From Sipunculus nudus (taxonomy: Eukaryota; Annelida; Sipuncula; Golfingiida; Sipunculidae), in assembly GCA_026874595.1 (NCBI GenBank), contig CM049320.1, positions 23,693,714 through 23,757,713 on the forward strand: a stretch of DNA of 64,000 nucleotides, given 5' to 3'. The stretch's first letter is position 1. Every line of letters starts with the position of its first letter. Shown in pieces: positions 38,720 through 51,400 of the stretch. The translations under genes and the position numbers were made by a program. Below the pieces are notes generated by a model. That model did no database searches. It saw nothing but the letters and a program-made list of their open reading frames with translations, and was not told the DNA's origin.

Positions 38720-40515
38720 CGTCTGATTTAACATGTGCTCATTACATATCTACATGATTTTATTGATATGGTGATTTAAAAAAATCTAAAATATAAACTA
38801 ATTAAGATAACGTCTGAGCAGAAAAGGTAGTATAAGCTAGATATTGGTTGATATGATTGATCTGAACTGATAAGTAAAAAAAATTGTTGCAAATAATACT
38901 TTGTGATCTGACAATGTGTTTTCTAATGGTGAAACTGGAGCATGTGAGCAATTTGTAAACATGAGATCTATACCATTTCCATGATCTATGGTTGACATGT
39001 TGATAAGTTGTTGACAGCTCAGTAGTTGGAACATTTGTTCAATTAAATCCATATCTTTTTTTCATACCATTTTATACAGTTGCCTTATAATTAACGTCCC
39101 CAGTCCACAGGTGCAAGGACTTATGGTGGGGGAGGGATTTTGAGGTACTGAATAGCGGGAGTTTCAACATCTCTGCATTTACATATGGGATATGAAACTT
39201 AATTCAACAGTTCGTACAGGAAAAACAGTAGATGCATAATTACTGAATATTTATAAATCAACAGACAGACAGGTAGACGAACGAATCTGATCACATTATT
39301 TCCCATTCTCCTTGGGCAGGAAATTGATGAATAAAAGTTTGCATTAGTTCCTCACTTTTTATTTTATCATTTTTTTAAGATTATAATTTTCATACATTTG
39401 AAATATCATATATATTTGGATATACATATATGTCAATTCGAAATTCTTAATATCATCATCATTTATCGCTTATTTTGCTCATATAACATCACATTATGCA
39501 AAATGATTGATTTAATCTTATTTCGAAATTATTCAAAAGGAATTAAGAGCCACAATACCACAACATGGCATCTTGTAGATTACATTGGAGATAAAACAGC
39601 ATTTCAGTTTTGGATATACAGTTCAAGCAATAACAATTATTCCCTTACACTTTATGTATATTGCTGTGGGGGTTATGGGAGTGATTTGAGAATAACTGTG
39701 CACCTTCGACAGCTGGGGGGGGGGGGGGATTATTGACAATGCAAGTGGATCTTGGCAATGCAAGTGAATACAATAGAGCCCCGACCACTCCCCCCCCCCC
39801 CCCCCCCCCCCAAGTCAAATTTTACCTCGCCTTGTTTGTGAGCTTTGATTTCAAATTTCATATTTTAACCGATTAAATCCTTATGTGTATATGCTGTGAA
39901 AATCAAATCAGCAGTGCTTACTAGAATAACATGTGTTATGGTCAAAGTTGGGCAAAATTTAAGTTACTAATTATACACTCATGCTAATAATTTTAAGAAT
40001 TTACAAAAAGTTGATCTAATTTCTTTCATACAATTAAATCTTGATTAAATAGTTGTTAACTTGAAAAATCTCCAACTATAGCAGTTATCATGTTAAGACA
40101 AAAAAAATATTTTTCTTTATATTTTGATATCTTATTAATGCTTTGGTCCATAATTTTTAAAAATTATGTAATATTGACCTAATTTTTGGCCCGTTCATAG
40201 GAAATATATAGCGGAAATTTATAAATGTTTATAAATATGAACAAACATAGACGAGGGGTTTTGATTTTAGGCAGTCATGAAGTGTAACAACAGGTTTCTC
40301 CTTAAATTCTCGAAGGACCGAAGTCGCATTAGCCCAATTTTGGGCTTGGTAGGAGAAGTAAGGGAACTTATGGACATCGAATTGTATGTCATATTTTGGA
40401 TTTGTCGGTCTAATCGTTCCAAAACGTGCCAGTCAAACGGACAGACTTACGGACGGACGGATGACAGACAATGGATCATAACTATTGCTCAAATGACTTA
40501 TAAGCGGCTGAACTA
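38720..40515 (-). repeat. Long interspersed repeat with LINE endonuclease remnant, copy 2
   Basis: Parallel to 13090-14660. On the minus strand (39052-38837) it reads ...DHGNGIDLMFTNCSH...LSDHKVLFATI, the C-terminal pattern of an AP-type LINE endonuclease (SDH motif). The right part ends at ATGGATCATAACTATTGCTC. G and C homopolymers lie at 39717-39728 and 39791-39811. Confidence 0.5.
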
Positions 40516-42648
40516 AAAATTGTAATGTATGTCAACACTTTGGAGATTGATAAGGTTATCCGGAGATCTTTGGTTATTGTTGCCATTTTCAGATAGTGTT
40601 GCTCATGTCATGATGTCCCTTTAATTCACAGATTGCTGATTTTATATCTGTACCATAGTGTCTTATAGTTCATGAAATACACTTTTTTTTCAAAACTATT
40701 TGAACAAGAATAAGCAAGAGGTTATAAGACGATAACCAAGTGATTATTCATACAACACTGTCTGATGTATATATGGTGATATAAAAGTAATTTTCTACTT
40801 TGTCAAATTTGACGATTTTCAAACTTTCCCCCCACACAATTGCTTAGGACTTTTTTTCTTACATTTAGGCCATACTAAGGAATCAAAATCAGTTGCGTTT
40901 GCTTTTGTTGCAATTTGTGTGAGGTTGACCACTTATTTCGGGTAAAATGCCTGTACTACAGTTGATCCAGGTGTCCAACCCAACTCATCTAGTAGTTTTA
41001 ACCAACAACATAACAATAAACAATAAATTAATAAATTTTTATTGGTTTTTAATAACAAATTAAAGAAAAATAGAAAAGGAATTTGTTAGTTTATAATAAC
41101 AGGAAATTAACTTGCAGTTACCGATGATATAAGAATCTTGTATCGATGGATAGAATGTCACGTATTCCAAATAACACCATGCAGTCACCTATGGTATTTT
41201 TCAGTTAAATTTAAATGATAAAAAAGTAAATCATATTCATTACTAATCATTAGGGATCATATGAAGGAAATTAATGATAAACAAAGATGCAGTTGATAAT
41301 ATTATTATCTAGATTCCTACTGTGTCTATAGTTAGTACATTGATGTGAAATTAGTCCAAAATGAATATATTACATTTTTTTAATATAAATAAAAGCCATA
41401 AAACCAGGTACTTATGATCATTATTTAAATGTGTGAATTTTGTATATTCTGGATTCTCAACTTCATTGTTTGGTGAAAACTGAATAAATACCATACATGG
41501 TGCGAATACTTTAGCTATTGTATTTAAACACGAATATGAATATGTACTCCATTATAAAATTTCTTTCATAAGAATGGGAATTCAGGTAAAAATGAAAGTA
41601 TATGAATACCAGTGCAAATACTTTCAAAATGTATTAATGAATGCATTCATGAATATATTCTTTAATATTATTTTAATAATCATTTCAGTTATATTTTATT
41701 TGAAAAAAATCATACTATTCTCTTATTATTTTTAATAAAAATTATATTTGGGACAATATTTGTAATTTTTTTAATAAATAGTTAAACTCATATTATATGT
41801 TCTGCTTAAAAGTTATATGGCCAAGTCAAAATCTGTGTGACAATCGCACTCCATTTGTTAATAAAATAAATGAAATTAATCCTCTTTCCTGTCTCCAAAG
41901 GTACTATCAAAATCATACATAAGCTAAACAACAACAACTCATAATACAGCTTATTTTTATTACCACATAAAACCAGCATGTGCCTCATTTCTAAATCATA
42001 TTTTTTTATCATATATAACAGCTGAGCACCGTGACCCATAGGTCCCTTGTTTTTTATTTGCTGTTATTGTAGGCTTCGCCTAAACATGAATGGGTTATTT
42101 AAAAGATTAATATAAAATTAAAAAAAAACACAAATGACCATTCTTTTACCATCATAAAAGCTAGAATTTAGCCTTCAGTAAGTTTCCTGATGTATTGATA
42201 TATCATAGTTTTACCATATGGATAACAGGTTGGTGGGCCGCATTGTCATACAGAGCTTTTGTCCAGCCTTTTGGAAATCCCTCACTCTATTCTAAAGGAC
42301 CAGAAACATACCAACGTTTTCTGTATAAACCTTATTTGTTTATTGAATTAATACAAATTCATGTACCTTATCAGTCAATTCTCATGGAATAACCAACAAT
42401 TATCACTCATTCATTTTAAAATGACTTAAAATGGACTTTTTAAGGTTGACATAACATTTTTGTTTGACACAAATCTTTCAATAACCGGTTTTAAACAAAA
42501 GACCCATGGCTCAAATTTTCTCAGTTGACTTAACACATTGGTATTATCTCCAAGCATATGCAACTAACAGTCAATGGCACCAAATTTTTCAACATATAAA
42601 ACAACTGTCCACTCGAAAACCCTGCCCTTGTGATAAGAGACAAAAGGG

Positions 42649-42808
42649 CAGAAGCGGATCCAGGGGAGGGGTCCAGGAGGTCCGGACCCTCCCTCCCCCT
42701 TTTTCATCCACTTCACCTTTCCGGATTTGGCGATCTTTTTTTAGGTTTTTCATTAGTGCTCCTTGGTTGGACCCCCCCCCCTTTTCTTAAATCCTGGATC
42801 CGCCCCTG
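42649..42808. mobile_element. 160-bp MITE, CAG(A/G)(A/G)GCGGATCCAGG ends, 5-bp duplication AAGGG
   Basis: Begins CAGAAGCGGATCCAGG and ends CCTGGATCCGCCCCTG, an inverted repeat. It is flanked by AAGGG on both sides. It contains C- and T-rich runs and no coding capacity. CAG-starting ends suggest hAT relatives, but the duplication is 5 bp rather than 8. Confidence 0.7.
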
Positions 42809-43449
42809 AAGGGTGATCCCTATATAGCTCAGATGACTAAGTTACAGCTGAGCTAAATAAATCTCAGGTGGCCCGACCAGTGTGACATTTATACCGTTGC
42901 TGTAAATAAGGGAGAAATTAACAAAAATTAAGAAAAATACAGACTGCACCGCCAGTCTTTAACAGCTGATAAAAAAAGCTCATGCACACAGTCCAGTTGC
43001 AATGTGTTGATGAGCATGAAATTAATTGAAACCACACACTTATGAAGACTTCCTGTATAAGGTAAACCTATCAGTAATAGTTAACGTGACAAATGATGCC
43101 AACACTGCACTTAATCGGCTAATTGTATTAATCAATGGAAAACAAAGAGAATGGTCAGAATAACAACAACTTACTCGTACACAGTGCTGAAACACCTCGT
43201 CTCATAATCGTAATCGGGATAAATTGAAAATATTTTCGGTCACAGTAACACTGTTAGTATTTATATAAAAACAACGAATATGAACGTATCCTTATGCAAG
43301 GTTTCCCTCATCGTCTCTCTATGTCTTTGCTTGACAGAATAAGCACATAAAAGGGAAGAAATGGTTAAGTCTCCGCCACCACTTAGACTAATTAAATGTA
43401 AATTACCGTCGAAATTTACGTCTTTAAACTACGTTGATACGTAGGGTTA

Positions 43450-43880
43450 TTAAAGGCCTGCCAAATCACACTTTTTTAAAGAGACACTTTTTTTTCTGAA
43501 GATTTCTTTAAAATTAATTACTCATTTTATCAGCAGCACTCTTTTTCTTCTTTTTCTTTGGTGAAAGAATTCCGTTATATATATTTTATTTCTCTACTGG
43601 TTTAACATTCCAGTTAGAACAAGAATGGGACATTTTTGATTTTTTTATGTGTGCAAATGTCTAGCATGTGTCACAACATGTGGAAAATGCTCTTATCTTC
43701 ATGCAGGGGGATGTGCGCCATGTATGTTTCTGACATTGGAAACGACGTGCGTCGATATATACACACAATTGTGGTATGCGAAGGATATTTTTATTCAGTT
43801 TGTGATAAAAGATGGGGGAACGGACGCTAATTTTACTCTTTTCTTCACTCTTCATTTCAAAGCCGTCTACCCTTTTTTTC
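43450..43880 (+). repeat. Interspersed repeat with cysteine-rich coding remnant, copy 2
   Basis: Plus-strand partner of the repeat at 7430-7860. The frame from about 43649 reads CKCLACVTTCGKCSYLHAGG, aligning with copy 1, but a small indel just upstream breaks the frame. The edge is TTAAAGGCCTGCCAAATCAC. Confidence 0.55.
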
Positions 43881-45036
43881 TGAAACATTTACTCTGTCGC
43901 ACGGAATCCCAGTTCCTTTTAGTAATAATAAAGGAGGCACAGAAGTGTTTTGTGGATACGCGTGTTAGATGCAGCTAAGCATCCACGTGACGTCGCAGCT
44001 ATTCTTTAAGGGCAAAGGTCGATTGTACTGAACGGCTCCTAAGGTGACTGCGATGCTGAGTAGCTACTCCGGAGAGCCTCGCACAGCTACTTCTATTGCA
44101 GTTTACCACTAGAATTACTGTTTTGACCTCAGCTTGCGTAACTATCGCCTACTAGTGTGAAGAAGCTCGCACATTGCACGGCAAGGTCATACATATATGC
44201 TTTCAGGCAATGACTATTTATATGTGACTTTAGGCAACTTGCGTTAAATCTCATAATGATTCACTGGTCTTATAGCATAGCGTTATGTGTTGGATACCAG
44301 GAACCCAGTTATATTGCGTGCGTTCAATAGAAGTAGTAATGGACACCAATTAACGTGCGAGTCATGATCCTGAATTCGGAGGGGCAGATCATAATTTTTA
44401 TGCAACCCAGTTTTAATACAAACCTGTTAAAAGTTAAATATCGACATATGTTGAAAGATTGCTCTTAATGTATTTTTATCAGCATGTAAATGTGTATATT
44501 ATGTCAAGTTAGAATTCACAATTAGCGTACACATCAGTAAACAGCGTTTGCTCTATGAGTTTAGTGGGCATATACTAAACTAGTTATCAGTAACGTCAAG
44601 AGTGCTACATTATGCAGGAATCAATAAAAGTGTAAAATATATCCTGTGAATTTTCAGGACAGTTGAACTAATGCACTCAGCACCATATAACTGCCACGTT
44701 CTGAAAGGCGTTCTTGGAAACGACCTTTATTTATAGCCTCTGATGACGGATTTTAGCAGTAATGAATTCTTTTGGTGGCAGGCACGGCGGGTACACAGGA
44801 ACAAACCAGATAGCCTGAATCCCTGTACGTATCGTTTTTCCAAGTGTTCAGTGGCTTGAAAATGCATCAAATAGTCAACGATTTATTGCAAATCTGTAAA
44901 TAAAGATATGTTGTAAAGTACTTTATTATTTGCATTTCATTTAAAATGTATTGTATGTATGTATTACTGAGATATAAACATCTCTTCATCAATACTAAAA
45001 CATGCAAACGATAATGGAAAACAGAATTATTGACCG

Positions 45037-45240
45037 CAGAAGCGGATCCAGGGAAGGAGTCCAGGGGGTCCGCCCCCCCCCCCCCCCTTTCTGTCGCCGC
45101 AACTTTTTTAAAGGTTTAGACCAAATGTTACGACCTTGGACCCCCCTTTTTTTCCAGACCTAGGGACCTTTTTCCTTTTTTTAGGAGTCCTCCTGGGTTG
45201 GAACCCCCCCCCCCCCTTCTAAAACCTGGATCTGCCCCTG
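45037..45240. mobile_element. 204-bp MITE, same family as 42649-42808, 5-bp duplication GACCG
   Basis: Starts CAGAAGCGGATCCAGG and ends CCTGGATCTGCCCCTG, flanked by GACCG on both sides. Long C runs lie at about 45075-45087 and 45205-45216. Confidence 0.7.
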
Positions 45241-46529
45241 GACCGAACTATGAAGATGTTTCCCTAAATCCCGCTGTTTATGTTCATTTCAGATCTATTT
45301 TAACCAGCATTTGGTGAATTTGGTGTTTATATTAAGTTACTTTCCTCTAATACTACAACAAACTCACTGACTGTTAGAGAGCAATCTAGGTTCCACAAGC
45401 TTATAATTCATAGGAATTTCCAAACAAATTCATAATAAGAGATCAGAATAAACATAATTTAATTCAAATTATCCATTGCAAATAACAAACGTGGCAGTTT
45501 ATGTAAATAATTCTTTTCTGGAAATTCGAGGGATAATAGATGAAATAATTGATAGAATAATGTATTTTTTTTTTTGATTGAGAGTGGTAAAATGTATGAA
45601 CAAAGTGTAAATTAATGTATGCGTAAAGTAAAATGTGATGACATTTTTTTAATCTGTGTAGTTAGAGTGCTATATCCATACTTTTTTTTCTTGCATGAAG
45701 TGATAATAAAATTAAAATAATGGACCTGAGGCTTACTAGCTGATTAAACCTTTTTTCTTTTTTTCTACGATTGACACTCATTTTAACAAAGTTAGATAGA
45801 CGTGTACATTTTTTTATTTTTCAAGTATTCTTTCATAGGTGAAAACAGGTTCTGATGGCAAGCCCTTAATAAACCTTCCCTTGAGGGTTCTTTTCCTTAA
45901 CAAAAACAATTACATGTATTGCAAATGAAACAAAGTAAATCATCATATTACGAACTAAATCAGGGGAAGGCAAATTTTGTACAAGAAAGCACAAGGAGCA
46001 TCAGTATGGTCTTTAGCTGGCCGCATCGATAACAAGCCAAATTTACTAAATTAAAAAATTATTACAACGGATTTGTAGTGTGTTTCTTTATAAAAGATAC
46101 TAAAGTTTCTCAAGTTTTTAAAATATTATATGCAAGCGCACGCTATCCTTTACAAGGTTGTTACAATCAAGACTGAACATATGTGCATGTAGATATAATA
46201 TTTACACAATAAAAGTCTTTTCAATATATAAGGTAAATGAAACAAAGAATACGCATATTACTCGGGCACACTTTACAAACTTAATAACAGTCGGATATCA
46301 GTTTAGGGTGATTCAATATTAACAGAAAACTGATCTGTTTATAAGATTTAATCCAACAAACCAAGCTTCATACTCATGTGACACAAGTACACAATTATTG
46401 CAAAATATGCCTTATCGATACACTCAGTAGATTCAGATTTTCTCAGAGATAAGAAATGACATAACACAAAGGACCAATCATTATCTAACATATATCCATA
46501 TAGACTAATATATATAGTCATTTCTATAT

Positions 46530-48135
46530 CTACTCAATGCCAGGGAAAATGTAAAACGAACGTTGAAGTCCCATAATGCACTCTGGAGTTTGCACTTTTC
46601 CCTCATCCTCTTGGCCATATTTACTGGACACATTGTCCCGTACCTAAAATGAGGAGACATTTTTGTTTATGCTTGGTAGTTTAATGGAATATTTCCACCC
46701 ATTACACAAGTGTAATTTGGAGTTTATAGTCTGTAGTAGAGTCACTGACTATAAACGAGTGGTTTACATTCAAGCATAGGATTTAAGATCAAGCTTTTTA
46801 TCGTTTCGCAAGTCATAATCTATATAAGTTTATAAAAATTCGAAGAACTGCTGCAATCCAGAAATGGGTAATATTTATAATTAATGTCTCTGTCATTCTT
46901 TTGCACAATTATACTAAATCATTACAAACCTCTGCCATTAGCTCTTGCATATGCTTAGTTGCAGCTTTCACCCTAAATACTGCGTCTATCTCAGATATAT
47001 ACCGGCTACCGAGTCCTCGATCTCGAATGGCTGGTCTCTCTGTAATTGTTACAAAAAAAAGAGCGATGATGAAGTTACGTTGGTTTAACTTCAGTAGCGT
47101 TCTAATGGGAGATAATGCTTATTAAAAAATACCGGGTCTTATATTTTTCGTACTTGGCTGACTTGCGAAGCCGAAGTAGTAGTTGCAGAATGTTGGAACT
47201 TTTATAAACGTGTTCCCTTGCAAAACGGATGAGTCCATTTCTGCTCCCGAAGGCCACGCTATGCTGACGCCTTCGTCATTTTCTTCTGTGAACAGTAAAA
47301 GTCAAGTTAGAGTTTTTCGTATATCTACAATGACTGCTTTAATTTCATCTTTTAAAAATATGACTCTGTTGCATTTCCTTTAAGCATGATAATTATGATG
47401 TCTTAAGTTTAACGAGCCTCAACGACGCAGGCACAGAATGCTTTTACGCTTTCTGAACTGTCTCCTTATAAGTTAAAATTTCAACCATAAATACATTATG
47501 TACCTCCCTGACAAGCCTGAACTAACACTACTTTTGGTATGGAGGCCAACTCAGGAGCAGCAGTACTTGAAAAGTATTCTTCAATCGCCTCTCTGACTCC
47601 GCCCTTATCCCCATCATTTGTCATAATGTGCGGTAATCCCCGATGCAACCCTCCGTGAGACATCAATACTATGAAGACACTCGGTGCATTCATCAAGGTG
47701 GCCTTCTTGACAAAACATTCCAATGCTGATTTGAATTCCTTGGAAAATGTATGAATGATCACACAGTAACTGCATATCTAGGGCAACATGTCATGAATAA
47801 AACAAACGCCCCATGTAGCTTTGTGCTTCCTAAGCTGTATAATAGTAAAGCCATATACCGACTTTCTTTTGAAAGATATGTGCAGGTTATAAAAGAACAC
47901 ATATAGGCCCGCTTTATTTACTAAATACTCTGGTACTACATTATTAGCTTACTTTGACGATTACGTCTTCATATATTTCAACAATGAAACCCAAGTCATG
48001 GAACAAGGCTGTGATGCAATGGCGGTCTTTTACCGAACCAGTCCTGGTAAAAATTTTCCCACTTTTCTTTACTTTTACTTCTGTCATGTTGATAACCAAG
48101 ACAAACCCCTTAGGAAAACCGTGCATGGGATAGCT
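46530..48135 (-). CDS. Caspase domain (p20 and p10), five exons
   Basis: Caspases are Asp-directed cysteine proteases of apoptosis and immunity. Minus-strand exons 48135-47953, 47738-47504, 47285-47154, 47039-46930 and 46643-46530 give 257 residues with phases 0,1,1,0 and a TAG stop. Numbered from the first residue of this block: FVLVIN opens p20; TRTGSVKD carries the S1-pocket Arg; catalytic His is in VLMSHGG (residue 89); catalytic Cys is in VQACQGG (residue 137), the canonical QACxG box. The linker has acidic sites (EENDEG, EMDSS). p10 starts at about CNYYFGFASQP, keeps the second pocket Arg (PAIRD, aligned to SWR of caspase-3) and ends FYIFPGIE. All key residues are present, so activity is plausible. 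The upstream start is uncertain; no CARD, DED or other recognised prodomain is visible except the adjacent kelch gene. Subfamily not assigned. Confidence 0.88.
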
Positions 48136-48229
48136 CTGATGTTGAATAGCAAAACAACAATAACAATAACAATAACAATAATAATAATATATGTCTTAAA
48201 ATGACATGAAATGTATAACATGACATAAC

Positions 48230-48335
48230 CCGAGCATTCGGGATAAATGTATAGTTTCCATCATGCAGAGTAGGCCTGCATTCACTGTAAATTGTTGCAT
48301 TTGGTTTTTCACAAACAAAAATCTTTATGAAGTGC
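48230..48335 (-). CDS. Probable upstream exon of the caspase transcript
   Basis: A strong pyrimidine tract ending CTGCAG precedes 48335 on the minus strand. The exon reads HFIKIFVCEKP...ECRPTLHDGNYTFIPNAR and ends at a phase-0 donor CGG|GTTATG, which fits the first p20 exon (SYPMHGFP). It enters in phase 2, so a preceding exon is expected. Alternatively the frame is open without splicing back to an ATG at 48409, only about 20 bp beyond the kelch stop codon. Confidence 0.5.
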
Positions 48336-48428
48336 CTGCAGAAAAAGACAGTCATCACATACATCTTTCCAATGCTTCTCATAGAAGGCTGTCGTGCATT
48401 TAACAACATTTCCTTCCTGTATGGCCAA

Positions 48429-51400
48429 TTAACTCTTCTGTTCTCCGGCTGTGGAACCTTTCAACGACACAGGTGGTCCTGTGGCTTCGGTTTGTTCTTT
48501 ACCAGGTGTTTGTTTGACGCGAACATCTGATTCTGATTGACACAGGCCTGTTAAAGATATTTTATCAAGAATAATACAAGAGAAAGAAAATTTAAAGTAA
48601 ATGAACAGGGATATAAATGAAACTCTTCTACCATATCCAACCAAATGCAAATCACAGTACAAGAATCCATACATATTTAAAAGATTATATTTGTCCAAAA
48701 GCTGTTGTCAATATTTATATGTAATTCTAAAATAGCTAAATCATTAACCTTACCAACGAAGTTTACATAGGTAAAATACTATTGCCTATTTGTCTGTCCT
48801 GTAATCTGTTTCCGTTAAATGATTACTTTCACGTACAATGTTAAAAAATGGAAATAATAATTGGCAACTATTGACAACATGCCTATGCTAAGAACGGTCA
48901 GGTCGCAATTCTGGGCACATCCTGAAGATTTTCTTCTAAAAATGAGAAAATGGTGAATTTGAAATAAGAGGCTGAGCGAAATAATGAATACTGGATGAAA
49001 CAACATTAACATTTTAAATAGGAGTAAATTACATTGTTCTTCGATCACACTACAAAGTAAATAAAATTATGAATACAAAACACCCATTTGAATCAATTGT
49101 AGTTTGCTCAACATTTTTTGTAAGCGTTTTTAAAAAAAAGGAGTCAAGTATCAGAGATAAATCGTTGGGTTACAGTAACCTTTGAGGCAAATAAATAATC
49201 ATCCCATTGATTCTTTACATTAAATTTTATTCAACTTCTAAGCCCAATCTTCTTTCCTCCAGCAAACTATTGATTAATGATAAAAATGTCCCCCTTTACT
49301 CAGCTACTGCAATTAAACTACACATTTTTATAAACTAGTTAGGTCTGCAATAAATTTCATCTGAACATTTTCCTTTACGGATATTATGAATTACCCGATG
49401 AAACACAAGCATGACGTTTAAAAAGCTTTGTCATTTACATTAATTACATAAACATATACATAAAGTATATTTACACAAAGTCACATATCATAAAGTATGA
49501 CACGCATCGGTCATATATATGCTTTTCTAACAGAATTATTCTAATCCCGCTCAAGTCTTAAATGTTTCATGTACATGTTTATTACTGATATATGAAAAAT
49601 TTATGTACCAGATCAATCGCTGAAATATTCCTCTGACTTATTGCTGATAATATGTACAACATTTGTAAAGCTCGAAAGTAAATCATTGTCTCATATTTGT
49701 TTTTCAGCTTTTCTATAAAGTACATTGTATATCTATAAATTTGCAATAAACCGCAAGCATATTACATTTCACAGGGATATTTAAATAAAAAAAACACACA
49801 CACATATATGTGCATCTATATCTACATGCTATATACATACATACCCAATTATTACTATATGTCTGCCAACCGCTACACATTGGTGGCCATATAGTGGATT
49901 TGGCACAGCACAAGAAATGGTAATGTGACTCCAATTGTAATGGTCTGCAAACGTATGATAAATATTCATAATCTCCTTTTCTTCAACCCGAGATATATCA
50001 GACTAATTATAAGTCACTCCACTTTCTGCTGATACAAGATTACATATGACCGCTAAGTAGTCCACACACAGATTTTTTGCAAAGCTAGCTTAACTAAGTA
50101 TATGTACATCTGCAGAATCCCATTCCGGTTTCGGACAACTTGACAGGGCAGTATCACACGCTTCCTCCCATTTTATATCCTGGTGTTAACCAGGCCCGGT
50201 GACTACTGCACTTGCGGGCTGTGGGTCAGTAATCGGCCCCATTCTTTTGTCATTCCATCGAGGAAGCCCCGAAAGGCGCATTCGTCCCCATTAAGCACGG
50301 CCTTCCCATTGAGCTGCAGAGCGCCCACCCTGGGTGGGGGCTCGAGGTGAAACTTCACCGCTTCGGCAGAGATTCGAACTCACGATCTCCCGGCTTTGAG
50401 TCCTGTGCTCCACCCCTGAGCCACGGAAGCCGGTTAGTCCACAAACATATGACACTTTACAAAATCCCCTCAAGCGAGGACAGTTTGGACTGCTAAGGAT
50501 TTATTATTACATGGCTACCAGCTGAACACGAAAACTTTAAACATTAAAAGGGGTAATTACCAGTATGAAAACTGTAGATGTCATTTCTTGTCCCTGATTT
50601 GGTGTACCCTCCGTATATAAATATTGTGGATTCTAAAGTCACTAAAAAGAAAGACGATATCCATTATGATATTATTTTTCACGCGCTTTTCACAATATAC
50701 ACATATATGTATATACCCAGTGAATAACATATATAACCTGAATTATAACTGTTACTATGTGAGACATTTTTAGTTGAATAACTTCGAATTTTTCCAAGTA
50801 CTTCTCATTAATTATGCAAATATTTGACGTTTAATAATACTTTCGATAATACGCCTTTGGTGTACATTTAATTTTAAAGGAACCATGACCTGTCAGAAAA
50901 TATTCTTGGATCAGGGAATTGATGACCTATTATAGTACATTGTTGATACTTTGTGACCGTATGCTGGACTCTAACAGATATATAGACAGAACAGCGAAAA
51001 CAGATATGAAGATCTTATAACTGACCACTAAACTGAGTAATAGAAAATGAAAATAAATATCAAAATACAGTTTTCCTGTATAGAATAAAAATATGCATTG
51101 AACCGAGGTATGCAAAAAATATGATTGACATTTGCTTGTTCCGAATTAATGGGTGTGGATGTGTAGTGCATCCAAAGGCCGACGACAACGTACGGTTTTG
51201 CAACTAAACGGAACTAGACAGGTCTTGCTTAGGATAGACAATTGGGTGATGGGTCCAGTATTTGTTATTTGCCTTATTAGAATGATTGGGCACATACTGA
51301 AGCCTCTTGCTGTAAATTACTTTCTTTATACTTCCACCCTATTTCTACAGTGGATATTCATAATTTTGCAATTACCTATATGAAACGTAAAGCCTGCTGG

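Larger units (their letters stand above)
34425..46529. other. Intergenic, no gene found
   Basis: Twelve kilobases between PPP1R35 (plus) and the caspase 3' end (minus), so two genes converge on it. Identified content: an inverted, internally duplicated repeat (35840-37280), a LINE tail (38380-38625), a long repeat (38720-40515), a small CAG-ended element (42649-42808), a cysteine-motif repeat (43450-43880) and a second CAG-ended element (45037-45240). The remainder is AT-rich without supported exons. Confidence 0.6.

Noticed and set aside
48110..48409. A CARD or death-fold prodomain before the caspase
   Set aside because: The frame is short and lacks a recognisable helical death-fold pattern.
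50291..50440. A stand-alone tRNA gene
   Set aside because: A and B boxes exist, but the 3' half does not fold back as a tRNA acceptor stem, and a long unrelated tail with a target duplication marks a SINE.
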